Assembly: GCA_035236585.1 (NCBI GenBank)
Contig: CP141132.1
Span: 48,177,880-48,241,879 of the forward strand
Length of the DNA stretch: 64,000 nucleotides
Direction of reading: 5' to 3'
DNA from: Warburgia ugandensis
Taxonomy: Eukaryota; Streptophyta; Magnoliopsida; Canellales; Canellaceae
This document shows, in pieces, positions 37,278 through 51,104 of this stretch. The notes under the pieces are model-generated. The model made no database searches. It was not told where the DNA came from and saw nothing but the letters and a program-made list of their open reading frames with translations. Made by a program: the position numbers and the translations under genes. Each line of letters begins with the position of its first letter. Positions within the stretch are counted from its first letter, which is position 1.

Positions 37278-39076
37278 TGTGATGACTCGGGCTTTTAGAA
37301 ATAGTTTTATTAAATTCTTTGGAAAATTACCAAAAATTTTATTTTTCAAAGCCTTTAGAAATCATACTATGTAGTAGTTTTTTAAACCACTTCTGCAAAT
37401 CCCAAAGTCATAAGAAAAACTCCACATATATTCAAATAAAATAATCCATGTTATAAGAACAAATATGGGATCAACTATTTGTTGCCCAAACAACCATATA
37501 ATCCATAAATTATACATGAAATAAATCCTAAGTCATTATATTTCTAGTCACCAATTCCTAAAAAGAAAGTAACATAAATTTCTAAACTAATCTGTTTCTC
37601 GTACCTCTCATAGTCTTGCTCTTGCTACTATTAGAGTCCTAGCCATAAGCTCTACTGCCTAAAAAATGTTTGGGGTGAGAATAACTACGCAATTTAGAAA
37701 CCTCTAAACCAATTTTGGAAACTATCACCAGTCAAGTTTTACTCTTTTGAAAACCAATGCATATAACACTTTCAATATCATAAGACATTTAGAACAAATG
37801 TACATAGCAATCTATGTCACAGTATCAATATATATCACAATATCCAATTCAAACATCATATGGTAGTGTCTTGCCCGAAATGACACAAAAGTAGGTGGTC
37901 TAACCATCGAGGATGACTATATGCAGACTCACATGTCCAATAAACACAAACATGTAACTATGCATGTAGAAGAAGTCTCATCCCAACTATGCTTGCCTGT
38001 GGGTCCATACGGTCTATCATCAACTCTCATGGGGTTGTGGGATCATGTAAGGAAAGTCTACCGATGACACATACTCCAAAACCATGGTCACTAGACAGTA
38101 TCCTTTTTCACACGTCAAAGGAATCTTGAACCCCCTAGTCATAGTATCCTAATACTCCAACTCCTTCATGACTAACTATAGCTATATTTGCTCCTAAACA
38201 CTCCATTTTATAGCCACCACACTGATGAACTATCATGAGAAAATTGGAGCACTCAGCACTCATGAACTATCATGAGAAAAATGAATCTCTCTAGTGTACA
38301 CGCACCATCAAAGAATCATGCTAAATATCACATCAGCCACAGCATATTTCACAATGAGAGTTTCTAAGTAAACATATATCAATACATATTGATCTCATAT
38401 AAAACTTTCCATACCCATAATTCTTTTAAGTCCTTCAACTGCCAACTTTTCATGACTTCATATTTAGTTCTAAAACTATGGCTTTTAACAAGTTCATATT
38501 TCTATTTTCCAGATGGAAATCCCAATTCAATTCAATGAATATCAATGTTATTTCACAATTTCCAAGGTATAAGCATATAAAACTAATGGTTTTGTGCTTC
38601 AATTGAAAAATAAGAAATTTCTAAGTGTACTTTCTTTTAAATCTTTATTGAGGTCAATTTAATTGAGACAATACAAAATTTACCAAAACACCATACCCTA
38701 AAACTTAATATTTTGTTTTAAAATTGTGCTTGAAACTGTGGGAAAAATTATCCAAAATTTGGTTAAAAACACCTATAATCTTCTAGATGAATACATAATC
38801 TTATTAGTCTCTAGTCCATGCCAAAAATTTTATGAAATTATGTATCCCATCATACTTCAAATTTTTATAAAAATTCATGAAAATTTTTGAGTTTCAAGGT
38901 ACCTAACTTCATCATGAAAATTTTTAGAAAACAACTTGGAAATTTATCCTTATAACTCATTATCCTAAAACTTTTTACATGAGTTTTTTTTTTGGGTACT
39001 TTCATCACTCATAAAACCATGTGCAAAAATAATTTTAGTGAAAATTTCATATCACACCCAGTTCAGAAAACACTAT
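37278..39076 (-). repeat. Chromovirus LTR piece D (3' part of an LTR)
   Basis: The left end TGTGATGACTCGGGC at 37278 is the reversed end of a chromovirus LTR. The bases before it, CCTTG (37273-37277), would be half of a target duplication, but I found no partner. The area around 37600-37680 (GCCTAAAAAATGTTTGGGGTGAG) matches the R/U5 part of the A LTRs. The right edge near 39076 meets a plus-strand pol remnant. It may be the far half of the same LTR as 43638-45061, with H1 and H2 in between, but I cannot prove that. Confidence 0.6.
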
Positions 39077-39461
39077 AGGATATAAAAATTGTAGACAGGG
39101 TTGCCAATCAAAGGAAAGAGAAGATGATACTGTTCACCTCAGATAGTGAGTTATTGTGCTTTTAGGTTAGATTTAAAGTTCTGGGTGGGAGACCACATCT
39201 TTTTGAGGATATCTCCAACCAATAGAGTGATGAGATTTAGGGTGAAGGGAAAGATGAGCCTCAAGTTTGTGGGACCCTTCGAGATATTAGAGAGGATCGA
39301 CATAGTAGCGTATAGAGTGGTGCTTTCTCCTTATCAAGGTTTTGTGGTAGCATCATTCTTATGAGGAGGCCACATGGAAGGTCGAAGAGATATGAGGTAG
39401 CAATTCCTAGAGTTGTTTGGACTTTTATCCATATGTACGCAATTTTGGGGATGAAATTTTT
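39077..39461 (+). pseudogene. End of a chromovirus pol (H1)
   Basis: A plus-strand remnant of the pol C-terminus. At 39150-39345 it reads LDLKFWVGDHIFLRISPTNR and then KMSLKFVGPFEILERIDIVA, the same segment as 24740-24960 in A3. An FLELFGL-like chromodomain tail lies near 39398-39420. It is followed directly by a polypurine tract and an LTR start, so it is the 3' end of an element whose remainder is absent here. Broken. Confidence 0.85.
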
Positions 39462-39476
39462 ATAGGGGGGGAAGAG
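39462..39476 (+). other. Polypurine tract of H1
   Basis: ATAGGGGGGGAAGAG directly before the LTR start TGTAATACATG, preceded by the typical chromovirus leader AATTTTGGGGATGAAATTTTT. Confidence 0.85.
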
Positions 39477-40198
39477 TGTAATACATGTAATTTCATAATT
39501 ATGATAAATGAATCCTCACATTTACAAAAAAAAATACGGCATATTTTTTTATTTAGTGCAAGTTGTTCAAGGTAATGGAGAAACATTAAATGAGCGCATT
39601 GAGGAATTAAGCTAGGATAGCCTCTTGGAGTTAACTATTAAGTTAATTTTGATATTTAGAAACAAAATATCTGAGGAAAAAGATTAATTTGAAAAATACA
39701 TAAGTTAGCATTACGTGGTCTCCAAAAGAAAAATAGAAATTAAAACACAAATTGATGTTATATTGAAAGACTAGATAGTTCATTAATATGCAAAGGTCTT
39801 AGCCTAAACACCAACCAAAACCCTTGGTAAAATTCTAAGAAAATGTAACAAATATATGTTACTGTCCAGGGTACAGTTGTAAAATGTACCCTGAACAAGA
39901 TGTAATTGAATAGATTAGGTAAAATAGAGGTTTTAATTGAACTCAAAACAAGTGGGCCTTAATGCTCCAGATGAGATTTGAACCATCCACATGGTAGGGC
40001 ACTAACCAAGGGTTTACAAACATTTATCTAGTTGAAGTTAGAAAACGGTGAAAATTTCCTTGTTGTAGAAGACATGATCAAAATGATAATATATAGGTAA
40101 TTTTGAGAAATTCATCAACATCTTTTTGGGATTTACTGTAAAACCTCCACATATATGTAAAATATTAGTTTGCTAACCTAGGAATGGTTAAAGATACA
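39477..40198 (+). repeat. LTR start of H1 (plus strand)
   Basis: Begins TGTAATACATG. The first 540 bp or so are an inverted copy of the LTR start at 43637 (compare 39477-40015 with 43637-43160 reversed; roughly 80-85% alike by eye). Beyond about 40015 the match fades. A hairpin with arms CAGGGTACA and TGTACCCTG lies at 39867-39893. The right limit, set where LTR H2 seems to end, is approximate. Confidence 0.6.
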
Positions 40199-43100
40199 TG
40201 TCACTAGATCAACCATACTATCACAAGTAAAGTCACACAGGCCATTCTAATAATTAGAAACAATCCATATTACAATATTCCATTGTGTCAACAAAAATTA
40301 AAGTTATATACATTCCCAAAATGAAATCCTATGCATGGATTCATCATATGAAACTACACTAAAAGCATATTCTCCTCACATCTAAACTGATCTAGGTACT
40401 TTTGCCTTTCTTGTGACTCTCGCACTTGAGCTACTTGATGTATCAACTGAAATTTTGGTTGTAGGGGGCTAGCAAAAACAATAACTCAAAGTAGGGTGAA
40501 CAAATAATACAAGGAAGAACACCTAAAATAGATCATGCAATAGCATAAGCATATGTTTATGCATACATATATACACAAATAGTTTCTAAAAAACATGATC
40601 AACACGTGTGATAAAGATCCACAAAGAATGATGATTTCAAATCATCCATAATGTTCGAAAGTAACTGACAAATCTGTTAATTAGGGTGCTAAAAAAAATG
40701 ATGCCATATTAAAGCACATAGCCCTCAATTTGCAATGCACAAGTCCATGGCCACATCACCTTGGAAAACTGATCACTTCATATCACAATGGCATACAATC
40801 CTACCACTATGGAATAATGGTCTCAACTTTTGAAAAGATTGGCATGCTCAGTGTGCTAACAACACAAAGACACCTATGTTCGTAAGGCCCTACGATCACC
40901 CACAAGCGACTAGGGTGACCTCTACATCTGCTCATGCATACCTTCATAAACTATGACTGATCGAATCTCACGAGGGCTACCCAACTACCTTGCAGAGCAC
41001 TTCCCCATGAGAAGCTACTCCTACTGCCCATGATCTCGATCGCATGGCTGGTTTCAATTTCATCTCAGAGGTTAGTGCCCAATTACATCTTCTAGCATAG
41101 GGTCTCTAGGATTTAGGACACTGACTTAGTGCACTTGCCTAGCGATCCAAGACTTATGACACTCCCTAAGTACCTTCCCTAAACATAGATGAAATCCATA
41201 TCCATAAGGACTTACAGCTACTCGTAGAGTGCCTACCTAAGCATCGACATCTGCATCTATCTAGCCTTATGACCACTCATAGAGTGCCTACTTAAAGCAT
41301 TGACCAAAACCCATGGCTCATAAAAATCCATATCTCATGGCTCACCACCCTGCTTGAGGGGCTTACTAAGCATAGGTGAAAACAATATCTCTAGGCCCTT
41401 GGCCAAACTTATAAACCCATGGGTCCAAATCATGAATGTGATTGAGTGTTATGCACTGATAACTTATGTTTGGTAGTGTGAAATACTTTATTAATCCTAT
41501 TTTTAACTTATAGTGAAATCATTTAGTTGTTGTTGTCCTTTTCATGGTGTTTAAGGGTTAGATGTCTTTTGAATTATAATGCATATCTTCATTTTCACCC
41601 TTAGCCTTATGGCACCTATGTCATATGCCATGTTATTAGTATTCTTACACTTTAGTATCATGTCATTACTAAAGTTGTAAATAACTTTGCCAAATGAGGT
41701 TAAATTGTAAGTATCATGTCATTACTAACTAGGTTATGAATCCTTCAAGTCACAATTAGTAAACGCTTAAAATATTAAAGCATATGGTTTTAAGTCTCAT
41801 GAGAGCTTAGTTTAATGTTTAAATCTTAAGCGGTTGTGCCTAAATGAATTTCCAAGTGAAGTTTCATCATTGGGTCCAACTTAGTTTTCTAAGGGTTTAG
41901 AATTCTAGCCTAAAGGTAGAATCAATTGGTTAAGGCACTATTTCCTATCGACCCTGAACTAGGAAATGGTACTTACTATTCCATTGTTTGCACTATCATT
42001 CCTCATGAATTTTATTAACACGGTGTTATACCAAAATCAATAACATGTTAAATTTCAATTCAATTACATAGTATTCATCAAGTGCCATTCATGGGGACCT
42101 ACTGGTTTTGGGAACTGGCACCATTTCTTGCACACATGCATCTAGAAAATGGAGTGGTTTTCTCTAGTTTTTCACCTCCAAATCAGTACCCTATTAGATT
42201 ATATCGAGGAGAAATCTTGATTGATATTTGAAGTTGGTGATGTGTTCCTAAGTACTCATCTTTCACTTTTTCTAGATATTGCTTGAATCATAAGATATGA
42301 ACTTGGGATTAGACATGCCTGTGTGTAAGAAAATAGTGTGTGCCCAATCCCTATTCTTATTTTGTCCCATGAAAAACCTATGGAAACCACTGCAAAACTT
42401 CAATATAAATGCATTAATAACAAGTTCATACAATAAAGAAGAAAACCCAAATACACCTTTTAGCAAAGGGAAGATCTAAGGGGGTAGTTAGCATGAAGAA
42501 AATCCCTTGTTCAACATGAACCAGCAGTTAAGAAAAAACACAGAGCATGATCAAATTCTCGTAAAATCATGATAGATACAATAAGAATCCAGCTATAAAT
42601 CAAGCATGCATATGATAGAAATATGTGGCATCATTAAGCAAGGAAAAAGATCACAATTTATAGCATTTTAATTACCAAATTGAAGTAAAATATCATGCCT
42701 TTACAAGTTATTGGTTCAGCACACAACAACCAAGTAATTTTTAGATCTAAGGACAATAACCACAAAATTTTGAGATTGGCTAATCCAAGCTTCTAGTAGC
42801 AAGTCATCATACTCAAATCCCCTAACTGAGATTAGAATTTAGTTTACTAGATTTCAAGTGAGATTTCACTGAGTTGCAGGCTTCCTGCTTCTTGCATGAA
42901 GCTCCACTCAGGCTGGAAATTCCTCACATCCCAGTTCCTTACACCTTCACCTAGCTCAAATCTTTTCTTCTCCTCGAAACCCATTTTGTTGCATTGCCTT
43001 TCCCCTTGTTCCCAGTACATTCTCTCTCCCAATTCCCTGTCTTCTTCCTTTGTCCTCCTCGTCTCTTCTCATCTTCGTTAATGACTGGAAAATCTCCAAA

Positions 43101-43637
43101 CTATGTTTTAAATTTACTTTTATACTTAACTAAATCATTTTATGCATGCAAGATTTAAAGAACATGTGGGGAGCCAGTTACCCTTAGTTGGTGCCCTCCC
43201 ATGTGGATGGTTCAATTCTCATCTGGAGCATTAAGGCCCACTTGTTCTAAGTTCAATTAAAACCCCCTAATTTACCTCATTTGTTCAATTATATCCTATT
43301 CAAGGTAAGGCCTTTGCTTATTAATGAACTATCTAGTCTTTCAATCTAACATCAATTTATGTTTTAATTTCTATTTTTATTTTGGAAGGCCATCTAATGG
43401 TAACTTAATGTGATTTTCAAATTTGTCTTTTTTTCCTTATATATTTTATTTCTAAATATCCAAATTGACTTAATAGTTAACTCCAAGAGATTATCCTAAC
43501 CTAATTCCTCAACACACTCTTTCAAATTTTCTCCATTACCCTTAACAACATGCACTAAATAAATAAAAGAATTTATCCTATTTTTTTTGTAAATGTATGG
43601 ATTCATTTATCATAATTCTATAATTACATGTATTACA
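40199..43637 (-). repeat. Chromovirus LTR H2 (minus strand)
   Basis: The LTR start is on the minus strand at 43637 (TGTAATACATG). A plausible end is TCTAGTGACA at 40199, giving about 3.4 kb, similar to LTR C. The middle (about 40380-41450) looks like the R/U5 part of related LTRs. No target duplication was recognised: ATACA on the left and CTACC on the right do not match well. No coding trace was seen in this stretch. Confidence 0.55.
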
Positions 43638-45061
43638 CTACCTAAGAAAACCCTATAAAACTCAATGAATATCACCCAAAAAATAGCCATTTTTCTCTAC
43701 TATTTTTACATAATAATATTAATCATTCAAATCATGAAAAAAATGGTATAAATTTTTAATAATAATGATCTCATTTGGTCATGCAAATCCATTTATAATA
43801 GTAACACATTGAAACATACCTAGAATTGCACACATTGAAATCAATCTATCTTTTCTCCCTTTAAGAATATGATCATGGCATGTAACCTATATAATAATCA
43901 TCCATAACCATACCTTAATTTATCATATAAAAAATGGAATGATTACACAACATGATTAAATAAAAACATTCATGGAAAAACACTAATTTCACATGCACAT
44001 AAATTTGTTTCTAGAGACATCATAAAATCTCAATCATAATGATGCAAAACCCCATGTTTTGTTTCGTAAAACTCATGCTTGAATTTTGAAACCCTAGTTT
44101 ATATAATTTTCAAATTTCTCCTATTTGAAAATCACCAATATTCTATAGTATTCTTTTACGAGCATGAGTTGCACCCATGTAGGCTGCCTTCAATCTTCAA
44201 CATTTATCACCAATCCTCAAGAAATCTCTTCTCTTCTTATCCCTTTATTTTTCATGATTTGTCTCTCTATTTCCCCTCCTTCTCATTGGATTAGCAGCCA
44301 AGGAAGAACAACTCTTAGGCTGGGCATCCAATCCTTTCTATATACCTAAGAGTTCTAATTTGTGAGGATGCTTTATGTCCAAGTAATATCCACTTTCCTA
44401 CTTTAACTAGGTCTCTACTTTCCTTACTCTAACTAATATTATCTAAGTTGATTCCTCTTATAATATATCAGACGGTGTCCATATTTTATTAATGATTTTA
44501 TTTAGCAAATTAACTCCTAAATTCATCATGAATGATGTCTTGTGTCGACAACTCCAAAATGCCATTATTCCCTCTTCTAACTAAGCCACTATTGGCTGGT
44601 TTATACTTGTATGTTTTAACAAGGTTCCTATGTGAATTCCATGCTAAGGATTTATCTTAAAATTTATTATTTTATTACCTTAAGTAAACTACTTATTTAG
44701 TTAGTTGTCTCATCTTGCAACTAATTTACGTACTTGTTTACTTTTCTTAACTCCATTATCACCCATACTATACACAAGACATCATCTCCACTTTCGTAAG
44801 CTCCTTGGGAAAATCTTAGCTATTCATCCACTCTTGATCTAAGTTAAGCAAATCACATATTTCTCTATAGATTGCATCCATCTATCTCAAAATTTTAATC
44901 TATGGCAAGATTTGGATGTTTTTGTGAAGTATATCCTTGCCATTTATTCTCCTTAATATAACATCTCATATTCACACAACATCATTATTTATATAACTTA
45001 TTTTTTTATAATAATATTTGCAACTAATAAATTTATAAAATTAAAAATTCAAGATATTACA
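43638..45061 (-). repeat. 3' LTR start of element G (minus strand)
   Basis: On the minus strand an LTR begins TGTAATATCTTG at 45061, right after a polypurine-like stretch (TGAGGTAGGTAGAA, 45062-45075) and the end of pol. It runs left to the H2 boundary. Its other half may be D (37278-39076). Only chance open frames were seen (for example 44079-44294). Confidence 0.65.
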
Positions 45062-47119
45062 TTCTACCTACCTCATAAAAATTTCCTCCACAAAATATCA
45101 TTATAATTCAATGAATAACTTCTAATACTTTTGTCTCATGTCTGCTTCTACTTCTTTAAGTTGTTTCCTCTAGTGAATGATGTTGCCACAAAATCATGAC
45201 CAATGACCTTGTTTCTCAGTATCTTCTCTTTCTTATATAGGACCTTTTGTGCTTTCTCCTTGAATGTTAAATTAGGCTACAACTCATTAGGAACTTGATC
45301 AAGAACAAGTGTGGGTTTCAAGATATACTTTAGTAACATAGATATGTGGAATACATTATGCACCATTGATAGTTGTAGAGGCAAGACATTATATGCTACT
45401 CAACCATTCCTTTTAGGATCTCAAATGGTCCTACATATCGTAGACTCAACATTCCTTTCATGCCAAATCTCATGACCCCCTTTGTTGGTGAGACTTATAA
45501 AAATACATGGTCTACAACTTCAAACTCCAAATCCCTTTGTCATACATTTGCATAACTCTTCTACCAGCTATGTGCTACAAGGAGTCTCTTTTGGGTCACC
45601 CTTACTTTCTTAATGCATTTCTCTATCAACTTAGATTTAGTCGGCCATAGAGTGCTTCATAAGGTGCCATGCAAATATTGGAATGATAACTATTATCGTA
45701 AGCAAATTCAATTAAAGGAAGATGTTCATTCCAATTATCTCTCCATTCCACTACATAAGCCCATAACATATCCTCAAGTTTTTGAATTATCCTCTTTAAT
45801 TGTCTGTCTATTTATGGGTGAAATGTTGTCCTGAACTTTGGAGATGTACTCAATCTTCCCTGTACACTATGCCAAAGTGAGAAGTAAATCTACTATCTTT
45901 GTCAAATATGGTGATTAGAGGTACTCCACATAAACTCATTATGTCCTTGATGTATAACTTGCTAAACTCTCTAAAGATTGCTTCTGCCTAATAGGAAGAA
46001 AGTGCATAGACTTGGTGAACCTATCCACAATTACCCATATTATACCATGCCCATTTAAGGTCTGGGGAAGTCCCATAGCAAAATCCATGGTAACGTGGTC
46101 CCACTTCCACTCAAGAAGTTCTAATGTCTACAACAAAATAGCTGGTCTTTGGTGTTTTGCTTTCACCTTCTGACAAGTTAAACATTTAGCCACATATTCC
46201 CCTATGACCCTTTTCATACCTTGCCACCAAAAGTTTCTTTTTAAATCTTGACACATCTTAGTGCTTCTAGGATGTATGCTATGCAATGATCCATGTGCTT
46301 CCTATAACAACTCTTTTCTCACTGCTGCTGTAGGTATCATTAATCTTACTTGAAAACATATGCCTCCATAAGCTCTAATCTTGAATCCATCCTTTCCAAT
46401 TATAGCTTGAGTTTTTGTGGACTCCTTTTGTGCCCATGCGATGCATTGTGTGAAGACTGATCTTAGCAATTACTCCCTTTACTTTTCTATTAAGAGCATC
46501 TACTATAACATTTGCCTTTTATGGATGACACTAGATTGCAAAATCATAATCTTTCAAATATTCCATTTAGCATTGCTGCCTCATAGTCATATCACTTTAT
46601 GAAAATAGATATTTGAGATTTTTGTGATAAACATTTCAAACTTCTCACAATAAAAATAGTATCTCCAAATCTTCAAGGAAAAAACTATAGTAGTTAACTC
46701 CAGATCATGAGTAGGATAGTTCAACCCATGAGTCTTCAATTTCTTAGAAACATAAGCTATTACCTTCCCATGCTACATCAAGACACATCCAAGACCGTTA
46801 ATAATGCATTGCTATATACCACAAAAACTCCAATTCCTACTGGCGAGGTTAGTAGAGTTGCTAAAATAAGTCTCTTTTTTAACTTCTGAAAACTTAGTTT
46901 GCATTATTTCCTCTACACAAACTTCTTATTCTTTTTGGTTAGCTATGTCATAGGTTGAGTAATCATACAAAATCCTTTAATAAATCTTTTGCAATATCCA
47001 GCAAGATTAAGCAAACTTCTAATCTTTGTCACCATGTTAGGTCTTTCCCAAGTAGCGATGTCTTCCACCTTCTTAGGATCAACTGCTATACCATCCTAGG
47101 AGATAACATATCCAAGGAA
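45062..47119 (-). pseudogene. pol remnant of chromovirus G (RT end, RNase H, integrase)
   Basis: A minus-strand pol fragment in family order: RT end near 46900-47119 (a FLGYVISWDGIAVDP-like stretch at 47060-47119), RNase H at about 46480-46890, integrase zinc part at about 46150-46270 and catalytic core at about 45960-46130 (WIVDRFTKSMHFLPI-like). The Tekay tail with VGPFEIL is near 45410-45450. It is much more decayed than A3, with many breaks, and ends abruptly at 47119 against T-type sequence; the upstream half of pol, gag and the 5' LTR are absent. Confidence 0.8.
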
Positions 47120-48411
47120 CTGCAAAGCTATACAAGACTGCATGAAGAGCCATTATGATAAACATATCTTAAGAAAGTCCTTCACCTCAGTGTAAAAAGT
47201 TCTTTTGTATAATTCTAGATTGCATCTATTTTTAGGAAAACTTAGATCTCAATGAACTAGACCTTACATAGTAGGTACTGTATAACCTTATAGGGCCATC
47301 AAGATAGAAAAGGATGGAGAGATCTTCAAAGTTAATGGACTAAGGTTGAAACCCTTCCTAAAGTTGATAAACCTTGTGGTGGAAGAAACATTACCTGAGG
47401 AACTAGTATATCAGGACCCACCTTAGCATGATCAGTTACACCTGCATACATTATATTAGCTACAGTCATCATTATCATTGCATAGTACGTCTAGCTGAAG
47501 ATGTTAAACTTAGCACTCACTCAGAGGTAACCCATGATTTTAGAGTCTAATTGTTCTACATCACGCATTTATCATATAGGTGTCCTACATTTCAAAACAT
47601 TGGGGACAATGTTTAGTTGAGGTTGAGGGTGTAAATATACATGAGATTTCTAAATTTTCTATATCTAAAAAAATCAAATTTTTTCTGAGTTTTTGAAAGT
47701 TTTTAATGTAAAGTTCCTATACTATAATGAGAATTGGATTTTGCAAAGTTTAGTATTTCCAATACTTTAACTTCTTAACAGAAATGTATGTGGTTAATTC
47801 TACATCTTATTCATGTCTTTAAGTATTTTATGAAAGTTGAATCTTAGAATACATTTACACACAATACATAAGTCTAGATAGATAGATGGCTATGACTTAG
47901 AGACCATGAGGAAATCATTGGAGACCTACATACCATGTGAGCATTAGAGACCATCACTTGTTTTTTAGGGTTATAAATAATTCCATACTTTCTTCAAAAT
48001 TCCAAGAACCAACAAAGAGAATTAACCTTCTTTTCTAAATATTTACTGACTCAGATAGGTTTTAAGAAACCTAGGAAATGGTATAGGCCATCCTTGTTTT
48101 ATCCTGGAGATATAAAGCCTAACCAGTATATTACACTACTAATTACACCCTTTGAACCTCTTGGTAAGACTTTTCTTTCTTAAACCTCATTTTATGCTAA
48201 TTGAAAGAAACTCCAGTAAAAATATCCATTACCTACATTTCAAAAATGAGTAGGGATGATAGCAAAAGTTTAGAAAAAAAGGATAAAATTCAAAGAAGTG
48301 AAAAAATATCAAGTACAAGGAAATGTGTTCCTTCTCAAAAATACAACAAAAATAGAAAAAAAGTATAAAAAAAAGAATAAAAAGAAAACAAAAGAGAAAG
48401 TAAAAATAGAA

Positions 48412-48442
<31 letters not shown>

Positions 48443-49224
48443 CATATGTGTATATTGACTTTAGTGCTATCAGAAGATAAAGTTGTCCAATATTCAATTG
48501 AAGACTTTACTTAGATTTGAAATTTTGAATTTGTATATACTTTCTTTTCAAACCTTATCCAAAGCATAAGTTTTGTCCTATCTAAAGGCCTATTGATCTT
48601 AAGGTGGATGATAGCCTTAATGAAGATATAAAAATGAAGGAATTAAGGTGAATTACCCCTATTGGTCTTGATAATGACATCCATCCTTAGGGATCATAAC
48701 TTCTTTGTCTCAATTGTGCTCATAAAATTATCTAAACTATTAGTCTTATTGGATCTGTCACATAAAGAGAGAATTTTATTTGACCCTATTTATTTGAGAT
48801 CTTTAATTAGGAGTCTATTCCAGTGAGAAATTGAGGTCAAAACATTATTCCAACATAGTATACATATATCTATTTAGAAGTCCTTATTTATGTAGCATGT
48901 ACACACACTACACTCCAGGATAAAACTATAATAAAATGACTTTGTTATGTGGATAGCTTTTAGAAATTTTCATTTATCTTTATTAAGTTGTTTAAGCTAG
49001 CAATGTACTAATAGATGAGAACTCTTAGAGATATACTAAGGAACTTAGCCTTAAGGAATTTTGTGGTCGTGAGGCTTAATACATCTACTAGGGGTAACCA
49101 AGTGGTTTAAGGGCTTGTTGCATATACTAAATGCCATAATGAGTACCTAGGAAAATGGCCACCACTTGTGTTCATGATTTTCACATATTGTTGTCGGGAC
49201 TAGCAAAAAGCTAGCTGTGGGGAG
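47120..49224 (+). other. 3' non-coding region of a second T element (T2)
   Basis: Matches 6900-9046 of T1 over its whole length, for example 47190-47300 against 6980-7110 and 48030-48130 against 7830-7910. It ends with AGCTGTGGGGAG (49213-49224), a good polypurine tract, before the LTR start TGATGAATG at 49225. It carries the purine-rich tract at 48250-48442. No coding part of T2 lies to its left; pol of chromovirus G stands there instead. Confidence 0.8.
48250..48442 (+). repeat. Purine-rich tract and TA microsatellite in T2
   Basis: A long A/G run (about 48270-48419) followed by about ten TA units (48420-48441). Counterpart of 8030-8176. The two open frames over it (48298-48480 and the reverse) are low-complexity artefacts. 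Confidence 0.8.
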
Positions 49225-51104
49225 TGATGAATGTTCAGCTTTATATAAAAAGTACCCATTAGTAGCTCCTGTGTTATAAAATATAGTCTTATTTATAACA
49301 CATGTATTTCTAACCTAGTAATTCAAAATTTTGATATTTTGTAGGTTTAGAAGCTAATCCAAAGTAAATATGTGATTTTTTATAATTTTTTAGGATTTAA
49401 TTAGGGTTTTTAATCTTTTAAAGGTGTTGAGAAAGTGATCCAATAGTCAAGATCAAGTAAGATGAGGATTGAAGATCAAGATCAAAGGAGAGAGTAGGGG
49501 CCATTTGCTACATTTCAAAGTTAGATCAAGGTTCAAGACCATCCTTCGCAAGTAAAAGAAGTCATTGAAAACATCAAAGGTGGCCGAAATGGTCCATGCA
49601 ACAACCCATGCATTTTCACCACCTTTGCCTAAGAATTGGAGCCATGCATGAGGTTTCCTAATCTTACAAGGAAACCTAAAGAAGCCAAGCTATTCATGAT
49701 TTGTAGTCTAGGAAGTTAGTCACTCAATCCACCAAGGAATAAGCCATCAAAATGATCCATCAAGCCCCATGGAGTCACATGATTGGAGGACCAATTCAAG
49801 TAATTATCTCATGTTAAAGGTGTGATTTTCAAGTGATAATTAGAATGTTTTCATGGAGACTTTTAAAGGGTAAGATGATCATGCATAAGTGGACCCATCA
49901 AGAGACAAAACCCACTTTCCATTTCCATTTTCCTTTCTTTCCCCTCACCTAAATTAGGGTTCAATGATTTTTTTCTTAGGAAGGGAGGCACATCCTAAAA
50001 AAGTGGTGCCTACCCCTTTTCTAGATGCTACATTAAGTAGTTTTCAAAGGTGGAAACCCCTAGATTCAATTCACTTCAAAGCACATAAAAACCCTAGGTT
50101 TTCTCCATATTTTAATATTATTTTTTATTATCTTTTCTCTCTCTTTTCCATCAACCAATCACCACGTATTTAGAAGGGGAAGATCACCATGCGACCTTCT
50201 TAAAAAGGTGATGCCTCCCCTCTTTCTAAAGATGACAGCCACTATGACCTCACTTGCTTACCTCCTTCTTCCACCTCACGCTCCACCTAGCTTTCCTCAT
50301 TGAAGCCCTAGATCTAGATCCACTTTTATTTCCTAGAATATGCCTTCACCAAATTGGAACCCAAAAAATTTATAAATATCCAAGAAAATCCATGTTTTTT
50401 TTTAGTAGAGGTTTTGTGAGAAAACCTTGAAAGGAGCACTCTAGTTTGGATCTTTTGGAGCTTCAGACATTGGTTTTGTTTGGACTATTTTCTATTGGAT
50501 TTATGAAGTCTTTTTCCTTTGATTTTTTGCTTCAATTCAAGGTTAGTACTTTGTTTCATTGCTTTACTTTCACTGCTTTGTCTTCTTGTCTTGTTTCCTT
50601 GTTTTGATTTTGCTTTCATATGCATAGAACTTCTCTAGTTTACTTTGAATATTTGCTTCATCTTCATAGTTTTTCTTGCTTATTCTCTTAAGATCTAAGT
50701 TATTTCTTCTCTGGTAGGGACAGCCAAGAGAAATAGTAGCTTAAATCTTTTGCTTTCTCTTCAACTTTTATGTGTTTTTTAGCACTCGTTTGAGTTGTTA
50801 TTTTTCCTTAGAATAGTTCCCATCCTTCTAGATTATTTTCTCTTGATTTTCTTTTGGGTTTCACATGCATGTTATTTGAACTTTATTTAAGGTTTTTAAA
50901 AGGTTATTTAGATTTGATTTGAGTGAAGTTTCTACCTTTGTAAAAGTGCACAATTTTCAGATTATGGATACATGTTCGTGCGCACTCTAATTTGATGTAT
51001 TTTGACATTCAATTAGTAAAGTTGCTTAAAGATTCTTGCTCATGCTTGAATTCTAATTGCTTAATACTTTAATTATAATTGTGATCTTGCATAGCAAGTC
51101 CTTG

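Noticed and set aside
48298-48497. Lysine-rich frame and its reverse
   Set aside because: Artefacts of the purine tract and TA repeat.
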